Source: CAYOKT01 sp964404605
GTDB taxonomy: Bacteria > Electryoneota > Electryoneia > Electryoneales > Electryoneaceae
Direction of reading: 5' to 3'
Assembly: GCA_964404605.1 (NCBI GenBank)
Contig: CAYOKT010000087.1
Span: 1-11,788, forward strand
DNA: 11,788 bases
The position numbers were made by a program, and so were the translations under genes. Shown here piece after piece: positions 6,533 to 11,788 of this stretch; the first letter of the stretch is position 1; each line of letters opens with the position of its first letter. The notes beneath the pieces were generated by a model. The model saw only the letters and a list, made by a program, of their open reading frames with translations. It was not told the DNA's origin and did not search any database.

Positions 6533-7770
6533 GCGGGGAGCAGGGGCGGGGGGAGAGCCGGGAGGAGCGGAACGGGGCGGGATCCGGCGGGACCGCTTCC
6601 GCCCCGATGGCGGCGGAGCCCGCCGCCCGGTCCGCTCCTGCGGCGGAGGTGGCGGCGGTGCTCACCCTGCTGCGGGCCACCGACCTCGGCTCGCGGAGCG
6701 TGGCGCGCCTGCTCGGCCTGTTCGACAGCGCCCGCGCCGTACTCAGCGCCGATGATTCCACCCTCGAGGCCGTCGGCGGTCTCACCCCGGAGACCGTGCG
6801 CGCGCTTCGCGAGGCGCAGGGCGCGGGGTTCGGGGAGAGGGAGCTGGAGCGTGCCGAGCGGCTCGGGGCGCGCGTGCTCCTGCCCGGAGAGCCGGAGTAC
6901 CCGCCCCTTCTCCGCCGGACGGGTTCGCCCCCGGCGGCGCTCTATGTTCTCGGCAAGCGGCTGCCGGAGGATAACCGGGTGGTCGGTGTCGTCGGGCGGC
7001 GGCGCGCCGGCGAGGCGGGCAAGGAGATGGCCCACCAGATCGGCGCCGGGTTGGCGAAGGCGGGCGTGGTGGTCGTCTCCGGCATGGCGTACGGCATCGA
7101 CGCCGCCGCGCACCGGGGCGCGCTGCAGGAGCGCGGCCATACCGTGGCGGTGCTGGGCTGCGGCGTGGACCAGGTGTACCCGTCGCGCCACCGCGGACTC
7201 TACGAGGAGATCCTCCGCGAGGGCACGCTGGTCAGCGAGCTTTTCCTCGGCGCGGGGCCGGAGGCGCGGAACTTCCCGATGCGGAACCGGATCATCGCCG
7301 GAATGGCCCTCGGCACGATCGTGGTCGAGGCGCCGGCGAAGAGCGGGGCGCTGATCACCGCGAACTACGCCCTGCAGGAGAACCGCCAGGTGTTCGCCGT
7401 GCCCGGTCATCCCCTCTCCCCGGGATACGAGGGGTGTAACTTCCTCCTCAGGCAGGGGGCGACCCCGATCCGCCATGCGGGCGATGTCCTCGAGGATCTC
7501 GGACCCCAGATGGGGCTTTCCCGGCCCGGCGAGGGGCAGGATACCCTGGACCTGAATGCCGTGCCGGAGGGGCTTTCCGAGGAGGAGCGCCGCCTGTACG
7601 AGATGCTGGACACGGTGGAGCCGCTTCATGCGGACAGGATCGCCATGGATCTGAAACTCGACACTTCCCGGCTCGGCGTCCTCCTGTTGCAGCTCGAACT
7701 GAAAGGCGTCATCCACCGCATTCCGGGAGACCGTTACCTCCGCCGTCCCGTGCGGGGTGGAGGGGTTTGA
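6529..7770 (+). CDS. dprA: DNA-processing protein DprA (Smf)
   Basis: DprA binds incoming single-stranded DNA during transformation and loads RecA; it also occurs in species not known to be competent. The 413-residue product has a low-complexity N-terminus of about 40 residues, a helical SAM-like region (about 45-110), then the Rossmann-like DprA core: VGVVGRRR (153-159), SGMAYGID (184-191), NFPMRNRIIAG (248-258), SGALITA (272-278) and VFAVPG. A C-terminal winged-helix-like domain lies near 345-413. The usual GSR of the first motif is GRR here. The GTG start at 6529 is chosen because it forms a GTGA overlap with the obg stop and follows a strong purine-rich GGGGAGGAGGAG; an in-frame ATG at 6607 is a shorter option. 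Obg and DprA are therefore probably translated in a coupled way. Confidence 0.94.
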   Translation: MSGEQGRGESREERNGAGSGGTASAPMAAEPAARSAPAAEVAAVLTLLRATDLGSRSVARLLGLFDSARAVLSADDSTLEAVGGLTPETVRALREAQGAGFGERELERAERLGARVLLPGEPEYPPLLRRTGSPPAALYVLGKRLPEDNRVVGVVGRRRAGEAGKEMAHQIGAGLAKAGVVVVSGMAYGIDAAAHRGALQERGHTVAVLGCGVDQVYPSRHRGLYEEILREGTLVSELFLGAGPEARNFPMRNRIIAGMALGTIVVEAPAKSGALITANYALQENRQVFAVPGHPLSPGYEGCNFLLRQGATPIRHAGDVLEDLGPQMGLSRPGEGQDTLDLNAVPEGLSEEERRLYEMLDTVEPLHADRIAMDLKLDTSRLGVLLLQLELKGVIHRIPGDRYLRRPVRGGGV

Positions 7771-7795
7771 TCCGGCGGCGGGCCGCCGGTACCAT
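7767..7795 (+). promoter_or_regulatory. Candidate promoter for the S41 peptidase gene
   Basis: TTGATC (7767-7772), overlapping the dprA stop codon, lies 17 bp before TACCAT (7790-7795). The -10 is 5 bases before the ATG at 7801, so transcription would begin at or next to that start codon. The whole spacer is a GC dyad. This would let the peptidase be made independently of obg and dprA. Confidence 0.4.
7772..7789. repeat. GC-rich inverted repeat between dprA and the S41 peptidase gene
   Basis: CCGGCGGC (7772-7779) and GCCGCCGG (7782-7789) are exact reverse complements around a 2-base centre. The dyad fills the gap between the -35-like and -10-like elements. No T-run follows, so it is not a typical terminator; an operator is the more natural reading, but chance in GC-rich DNA is possible. 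Confidence 0.5.
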
Positions 7796-7800
7796 TGAGG

Positions 7801-9456
7801 ATGGATCACCAGATGGATGGGATGAATCAGCAGCGTCCCGGGTCGCGTCCCGGGCGGTTGGTCCTGTATGCGGTCGCCCTCGCCGCGGCGTTTCTCCTCG
7901 GCGCGCAGGCCGGGGGCGGCATCGGAATCGCCTCCTCGCCCGCGCTCTCCCGGCAGTTCGCCAAGCTGGGCGAGGTGCTGCGCCTGGTCCGTGAATCCTA
8001 CGTCGATGAACCCGATGTATACGCGATGATCGAGGGGGCGGTCGAGGGGATGCTGCGCCCCCTCGACCCCCATTCGGTCTACATCCCCGCGAAGGACCAG
8101 CAGGAGGTCGAGGAGCGCTTCGGCGGCGAGTTCGGCGGGGTGGGGATCATCTACGAGATCCGCGATGAGGTGTTGACCGTGGTCAGCCCGATCCGCGGCA
8201 CCCCGGCGGACAGGATGGGGCTGCGCGCCGGGGACCGGATCGTCGCCATCGATGGGGTCAGCGCCATCGGCATCACCAACGACCAGGTGCACAGGCGCCT
8301 CCGGGGACCGGAAGGCTCCCAGGTGACGATCCGCGTCGAGCGCCCCGGGGTGGAGCAGACGTTCGAGCTGACCCTCACGAGGGGTAAGATCCCGATCCAC
8401 TCGGTGGAATCCGCCTTCCTGCTCGAGGACGGGATCACCGGGTACATTATGATCAGCCAGTTCACGGCGGTCACGGAGACCGAGCTGGACCAGGCCCTGC
8501 GGCGGCTGCGCCGCGAAGGGATGGAACAGCTGATCCTCGACCTTCGCGGCAATTCCGGGGGCTACCGCAGCCAGGCCGAGGCGGTGGCCGACCGCTTTAT
8601 CGAGGGCGGCCGGGTGCTGTTTTCGACACGCGGCCGGATTCCCAGCGCCAACGAGGTTCGCCGCGCCACGGACGAGGTGACCTTTCCCTACCTGCCCCTG
8701 GTGGTGCTGGTCAACCGGGGCAGCGCCTCGGCGAGCGAAATCGTCGCGGGAGCCATCCAGGACCTGGACCGGGGGCTGATCGTCGGGGAGCCCACCTTCG
8801 GCAAGGGGCTGGTCCAGACCCCCTTCGAACTGGGGGACGGCAGCGTGGTGCGGATCACCACCTCGCGCTGGTATACTCCCTCGGGGCGTTGCGTGCAACG
8901 GCCCTGGGACAAGGGGATCGGGGAGTACTACACGGAGGCCCTGGGCGATCACGACACGACGGAAACCGACACCACTTCGCCCTATTATACGCGCGTGGGG
9001 CGGAAGGTCTACGGCGGCCGGGGCATCATCCCGGACAAGCGTGTCGATCCGGGCCGGTTGAGCGATTACGGCGCCGCGCTGCTCCGTGAACGGGCGATCT
9101 TCGACTGGGCGCAGCTCGCGGCGGACAGCATCGGCAAGCCGAACGAACCGTTCGACTCCTTCCTCCGCGACTGGCACTTCAGCCGCGAGGAGGTGGAAAA
9201 GTTTCTCCGTTACGCGGGGCGTCATGGAGTAGATTTCGACCGTGAAGGATGGATCGCCGATCGCGACTATCTGCTCAACCAGCTCAAGGCGGAGGTGGCC
9301 CAGAGACTGTACAACGGCAGGGAATACCTCTGGCAGGTGCTGATCGAAGGGGACGAGGTGGTACGTGTGGCGAGGGGCTTAGTGCGGGAAGCGGACAGCC
9401 TTGCGAGACTGCCTGCGCGGGAGTCAGTGGTTGACTCGCCGCGCGCGGGACCGTAG
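7801..9456 (+). CDS. S41 family C-terminal processing peptidase (CtpA/Prc type)
   Basis: This membrane-anchored serine protease should trim or degrade periplasmic proteins from their C-terminus. The 551-residue product has a short basic start, one membrane helix or uncleaved signal (about 20-36), an N-terminal helical part, a PDZ domain (about 112-200) with GLRAGDRIVAIDG, and the S41 core. The Ser-Lys dyad is Ser310 in GSASASE and Lys335 in TFGKG, with Gln339 four residues on; the 25-residue Ser-Lys distance equals that in known CtpB and Prc. The core closes at GGRGIIPD (405-412). A helical C-terminal region of about 139 residues follows. The start is uncertain: ATGs at 7801, 7813 and 7822 and TTG at 7795 are in frame and none has a good Shine-Dalgarno. 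7801 is chosen because a promoter-like element ends just before it. Confidence 0.93.
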   Translation: MDHQMDGMNQQRPGSRPGRLVLYAVALAAAFLLGAQAGGGIGIASSPALSRQFAKLGEVLRLVRESYVDEPDVYAMIEGAVEGMLRPLDPHSVYIPAKDQQEVEERFGGEFGGVGIIYEIRDEVLTVVSPIRGTPADRMGLRAGDRIVAIDGVSAIGITNDQVHRRLRGPEGSQVTIRVERPGVEQTFELTLTRGKIPIHSVESAFLLEDGITGYIMISQFTAVTETELDQALRRLRREGMEQLILDLRGNSGGYRSQAEAVADRFIEGGRVLFSTRGRIPSANEVRRATDEVTFPYLPLVVLVNRGSASASEIVAGAIQDLDRGLIVGEPTFGKGLVQTPFELGDGSVVRITTSRWYTPSGRCVQRPWDKGIGEYYTEALGDHDTTETDTTSPYYTRVGRKVYGGRGIIPDKRVDPGRLSDYGAALLRERAIFDWAQLAADSIGKPNEPFDSFLRDWHFSREEVEKFLRYAGRHGVDFDREGWIADRDYLLNQLKAEVAQRLYNGREYLWQVLIEGDEVVRVARGLVREADSLARLPARESVVDSPRAGP

Positions 9457-9459
9457 GTT
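9431..9459 (+). promoter_or_regulatory. Candidate promoter for the exbB-exbD-exbD-tonB operon
   Basis: TTGACT (9431-9436) and TAGGTT (9454-9459) are 17 bp apart and overlap the last codons of the peptidase gene. The predicted start near 9466 gives a leader of about 100 bases to the ATG at 9570. The spacer holds the perfect palindrome CCGCGCGCGG (9439-9448). TTGACT is the same -35 as at the phosphoesterase promoter. Confidence 0.5.
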
Positions 9460-9555
9460 ATTGTCCGTTTGGATAAAGTACGAAAACCCTTGTATTAATG
9501 GGCATCAGCGTGAACGACGCCGCCAAGGTGTCGGCTCGCTCGGATGCGTTGCCAA

Positions 9556-9561
9556 GGGAGG
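9556..9561 (+). promoter_or_regulatory. Shine-Dalgarno that fixes the exbB/tolQ start
   Basis: GGGAGG lies 8 bases before the ATG at 9570, an ideal site. The in-frame ATG at 9498, 24 codons upstream, has no such site, being preceded by TTGTATTA. This decides the start in favour of 9570. Confidence 0.7.
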
Positions 9562-9569
9562 CGAAAAGG

Positions 9570-10208
9570 ATGGTTGATCTGTTTCTGCAGGGCGGCCCGT
9601 TCATGTGGCCGATCTTGATCGTGTTCATCATCGGTATCACCTTCGTGATCGAGCGGGCCATCAGCCTGTCCCTGTCGACGGTGAACACGAAGAAATTCGT
9701 CATCAGTGTCAACAAGAAGCTTCATGATGAAGGCCCCGAGGCGGCGATGGAGCTGTGCGCTTCCACCCGCGGCCCGGTCGCTTCGGTGTTCCATGCGGGG
9801 TTGATGCGACTCGGCCGGGGCGTCGATGCCGTGGAAAAGGGGATCATGAACGCCGGATCGATCGAACTCGCGTTCCTCGAGAAGAACCTCGTCTGGCTTG
9901 CCACCGTGATCGCGATCGCGCCGATGCTCGGGTTCACCGGGACGGTATCCGGGATGATCAGCGCCTTCCAGGACATCGCCGCGGCGAATGACATCACCCC
10001 GTCCATCGTCGCCAGCGGCATCTCCGAGGCACTGCTGACCACCCTCTTCGGTCTCGTCGTCGCCATCATCATCCAGTTCTTCAACAACCTGTTTGTTTCG
10101 GTGATCGACAAGACCGTGGCGGACATGCAGGAATCCTCGGTGGAGTTCGTCGACACGCTGATGGCCTATCAGCAGGAGCATGGCGGCGAGGGCGCGACAA
10201 ACAAGTAA
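9570..10208 (+). CDS. exbB: MotA/TolQ/ExbB proton channel family protein (ExbB/TolQ)
   Basis: This inner-membrane protein forms, with ExbD, a proton-driven motor that energises TonB. The 212-residue product starts MVDLFLQGGPFMWPIL, with a first membrane helix at about 12-33. A cytoplasmic region follows, with two more helices in the TolQ/ExbB hallmark region: GFTGTVSGM (the counterpart of GLLGTVxGM) and EALLTTLFGLVVAIII with the conserved Thr residues. The Pro that often follows this last motif (AIP) is absent. Length is normal. A longer start at 9498 would add 24 hydrophilic residues but lacks a Shine-Dalgarno. It opens a four-gene set with two exbD genes and tonB, so an ExbB role is more likely than TolQ; no tolB, tolA or pal is in view. 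Confidence 0.9.
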   Translation: MVDLFLQGGPFMWPILIVFIIGITFVIERAISLSLSTVNTKKFVISVNKKLHDEGPEAAMELCASTRGPVASVFHAGLMRLGRGVDAVEKGIMNAGSIELAFLEKNLVWLATVIAIAPMLGFTGTVSGMISAFQDIAAANDITPSIVASGISEALLTTLFGLVVAIIIQFFNNLFVSVIDKTVADMQESSVEFVDTLMAYQQEHGGEGATNK

Positions 10209-10226
10209 CCTGTCGCGGGGAGACCT

Positions 10227-10643
10227 ATGGCCAAGATGGATTACAAGCAGTCGGAGATCCCGACCGCTTCGCTGCCCGACATCGTCTTCATGCTCCTCAT
10301 CTTCTTCCTGGTGACGACGACGATCGACATGGACAAGGGGATCCCGATGATCCTGCCCGACCGGGGTGGGCAATTCAAGGTGAACCCGGAGAACATCTCC
10401 AACGTGTTGATCAATGCCCAGGGACAGGTGCTGATCGATGACGAGCCCACGGAGATCCCGCAGATCCGTGATCTGATCCGCAGCAAGCTCCAGGCGCGCG
10501 GCCTCGATGCGGACGGCAAGCCGAGGCTCATCGTTTCGATCAAGACCGAGCGAGCCACGCCGTACGAGGATTACATCACCGTGCTTGATGAGGTGAAGCG
10601 GGCGGGGGCGACGAAAATCTCCATCGCCGAGCCCGAAAAGTAG
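10227..10643 (+). CDS. exbD: Biopolymer transporter ExbD/TolR (first copy)
   Basis: ExbD is the single-helix, peptidoglycan-facing partner of ExbB in the TonB motor. The 138-residue product has a short cytoplasmic N-terminus and one membrane helix starting at PTASLPDIVFMLLIFFLV, where Asp18 corresponds to the proton-carrying Asp of ExbD and TolR. A periplasmic domain of about 95 residues has the expected pattern, with NVLINAQGQVLIDDEP and RLIVSIKTERATPYEDYITVLDEV-type strands. The ATG is preceded by GGGGAG at a 4-base spacing and lies 18 bases after the exbB stop. It differs from the next gene, a second ExbD, mainly in the periplasmic part. Confidence 0.92.
   Translation: MAKMDYKQSEIPTASLPDIVFMLLIFFLVTTTIDMDKGIPMILPDRGGQFKVNPENISNVLINAQGQVLIDDEPTEIPQIRDLIRSKLQARGLDADGKPRLIVSIKTERATPYEDYITVLDEVKRAGATKISIAEPEK
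10257..10307 (+). repeat. 51-base near-repeat shared by the two exbD genes (second copy 10692-10742)
   Basis: The codons for the membrane entry and helix of the first ExbD (from ATCCCGACCGCTTCG) recur at 10692-10742 in the second gene with 4 mismatches in 51 bases, by direct comparison. The rest of the two genes has diverged much further. This marks the pair as tandem duplicates with a strongly conserved or recently homogenised helix. Confidence 0.8.
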
Positions 10644-10655
10644 GCGGAGGGCACA

Positions 10656-11060
10656 GTGGATTTCGGAAAACGTGCGAAAGCTACCGCCAAGATCCCGACC
10701 GCTTCGATGCCGGACATCATCTTCATGCTGCTCATCTTCTTCATGGTGGTGACGGTGTTCAAGCAGTTCCGTGGTTTGCCGGTGCTTACCCCCGCGGCCC
10801 GCACGACCGAGAAACTCGAGGTGAAGCGGAACGTCTCCTACCTCTGGGTGGACAAGACCGGACGGATCTCCGTGGACGACAAGATCGTGTCACTGGAGGA
10901 GATCACGCCGATCATGACCGACAAGTTCGCCCAGAACCGGCGGCTGGTCGTCAGCCTGAAGATCGACAAGGACGTGGAGATGGGACTGGTGTCCGACCTG
11001 CAGGAAAAGTTGCGGGACGCCTACACGTTGCGCATCAATTACGCGACGCGTTTCAAGTAA
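10656..11060 (+). CDS. exbD: Biopolymer transporter ExbD/TolR (second copy)
   Basis: A 134-residue ExbD paralogue. A basic N-terminus (MDFGKRAKATAK) precedes the helix PTASMPDIIFMLLIFFMVV, with the proton-carrying Asp at position 20. The periplasmic domain contains the strand YLWVDKTGRISVDDK and a closing SDLQEKLRDAYTLRINYATR segment. It starts at a GTG with GGAGGG (10646-10651) 4 bases upstream, 12 bases after the first exbD stop. Its periplasmic half shares little with the first copy, so the two may assemble as a mixed dimer or serve different partners. Tandem exbD genes before tonB are common in FCB-group bacteria. Confidence 0.91.
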   Translation: MDFGKRAKATAKIPTASMPDIIFMLLIFFMVVTVFKQFRGLPVLTPAARTTEKLEVKRNVSYLWVDKTGRISVDDKIVSLEEITPIMTDKFAQNRRLVVSLKIDKDVEMGLVSDLQEKLRDAYTLRINYATRFK

Positions 11061-11072
11061 GGGGGCTCCGGG

Positions 11073-11732
11073 ATGCTGTCATACAAGAAACCGGAGGCCG
11101 AGGTTCGCCTGCTCTACCCGAGGCTGGTCGAGCTGGCGCTGGTGGTATCCCTCGCGCTCCTGATCGTCATGTTCCTCGTCTCGAAGCGCTTCACGCTTAA
11201 GACCACCCACCGGACTGCGGAAGAGGTGGTGCTTCAGACCGAGGAGATCCCGATCACCAAGCAGGTGAAGCGACCGCCTCCCCCGGCACGACCCTCCATC
11301 CCGGTGGAGGACCCGGATGTCGAACCGGAGGATGAGATCCCCTTCGAGAGCGCCGAGGACATCGACTGGCTGGCGGAAGCCCCGCCTCCGCCCCCCTCGG
11401 CCGCCGAGGAAATCGTCGAGTTCTTCGCCGTGGAGCAGCCCCCGCAGCTGAAGGGCGGCGTCAAGGCGCTGTACGACTACCTGTCGAAGAACAACCTCTA
11501 CCCGGAGATGGCGCACCGGGCCGGGATCGAGGGTGATGTCATCATCCAATTCGTCGTCGACACCAATGGCATGCCCAAGGATGTCCAGGTCTACCAGGAA
11601 CGGCCGGCGGGGCTCGGCTTCGGCGAGGCCGGGGTGAAGGCGATCAAGGCGATGCGCTTCTCCCCGGGCTACCAGCGCGACCGGCCGGTCAGCGTCCGCA
11701 TGCAGCAGGTCATCCGCTTCCGCCTGGAGTAG
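11073..11732 (+). CDS. tonB: Energy transducer TonB
   Basis: TonB spans the periplasm and passes energy from ExbB/ExbD to outer-membrane transporters. The 219-residue product has a cytoplasmic start MLSYKKPEAEVRLLYPR, one membrane helix (about 17-36), a Pro/Glu-rich periplasmic linker (67-110, with KRPPPPARP and EAPPPPPSA) and a C-terminal TonB domain (about 130-218). That domain has the usual LYPEMAHRAGIEGDVIIQF, VVDTNGMPKDVQV and MRFSPGY elements. The helix has a Ser (S26) but lacks the His of the classical SxxxH motif; the charged, Tyr-rich N-terminus is like that of FCB-group TonBs. The start is 12 bases after the second exbD stop, with a G-rich stretch upstream. The 56 bases after its stop hold no recognisable gene or terminator, so the operon may continue beyond the window. 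Confidence 0.93.
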   Translation: MLSYKKPEAEVRLLYPRLVELALVVSLALLIVMFLVSKRFTLKTTHRTAEEVVLQTEEIPITKQVKRPPPPARPSIPVEDPDVEPEDEIPFESAEDIDWLAEAPPPPPSAAEEIVEFFAVEQPPQLKGGVKALYDYLSKNNLYPEMAHRAGIEGDVIIQFVVDTNGMPKDVQVYQERPAGLGFGEAGVKAIKAMRFSPGYQRDRPVSVRMQQVIRFRLE

Positions 11733-11788
11733 GGACGGTCCACCTGGCGGAACCGCGCAGAAAACCATCCTTCCGCCCCCCTCGCGGG

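Noticed and set aside
6211..9225. 1004-codon open frame on the minus strand opposite obg, dprA and the S41 peptidase
   Set aside because: It is the low-stop mirror of GC-rich genes; its translation is Arg/Pro/His/Gln-rich with no family motif, and three well-supported genes occupy the other strand.
11733..11788. Terminator after tonB
   Set aside because: Only a 4-bp stem (GCGG/CCGC) and no T-run are visible before the window ends.

Overview
The window is GC-rich bacterial chromosome (roughly two thirds G+C by eye) with densely packed ordinary genes. No RNA gene, CRISPR array, insertion sequence or phage gene was seen. A TonB/ExbB/ExbD energy-transduction set and a TonB-dependent style of envelope imply a diderm (Gram-negative) cell. 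The TonB N-terminus, the tandem ExbD pair and the S41 protease with a long C-terminal domain resemble genes of GC-rich members of the FCB superphylum, such as Eisenbacteria, Krumholzibacteriota or Gemmatimonadota. That placement is an impression from family resemblance, not a computed assignment.

Left part, minus strand (1-2914): a three-gene, translationally coupled operon reads wbqC-like, then a PIG-L/LmbE deacetylase, then a WecA/TagO-type polyprenyl-phosphate sugar-1-phosphate transferase. It ends in an intrinsic terminator. Beyond that, the first 14 codons of what may be another glycosyltransferase run off the left edge. The operon looks like a surface-glycan or lipid-linked sugar module. 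A 320-base gap with one candidate promoter separates it from a calcineurin-like metallophosphoesterase (3076-4008, minus).

Middle (4009-4263): a divergent intergenic region. It holds back-to-back candidate promoters for the phosphoesterase (minus) and for a GT-B (GT4) glycosyltransferase (plus, 4264-5454), and a perfect 9-bp inverted repeat where the phosphoesterase transcript should begin.

Right part, plus strand: obg (ribosome-associated GTPase), dprA (ssDNA-binding RecA loader) and an S41 C-terminal processing peptidase lie close together. A second cluster follows, exbB/tolQ, exbD, exbD, tonB, with short gaps and the good Shine-Dalgarno of an operon. It is an inner-membrane proton-driven motor plus the TonB rod that energises outer-membrane transporters.

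The least obvious feature is regulatory. Six gene boundaries each carry a TTGnnn, 17-18 bp, TAnnnT element on the correct strand. Two of these (obg, ctp) sit only 5-6 bases before the start codon of a gene with no well-placed Shine-Dalgarno, suggesting leaderless transcripts. Several spacers contain GC-rich palindromes. I found no clear evidence of a wholly new system. The most promising candidates are the wbqC/PIG-L/WecA cassette and this promoter grammar.
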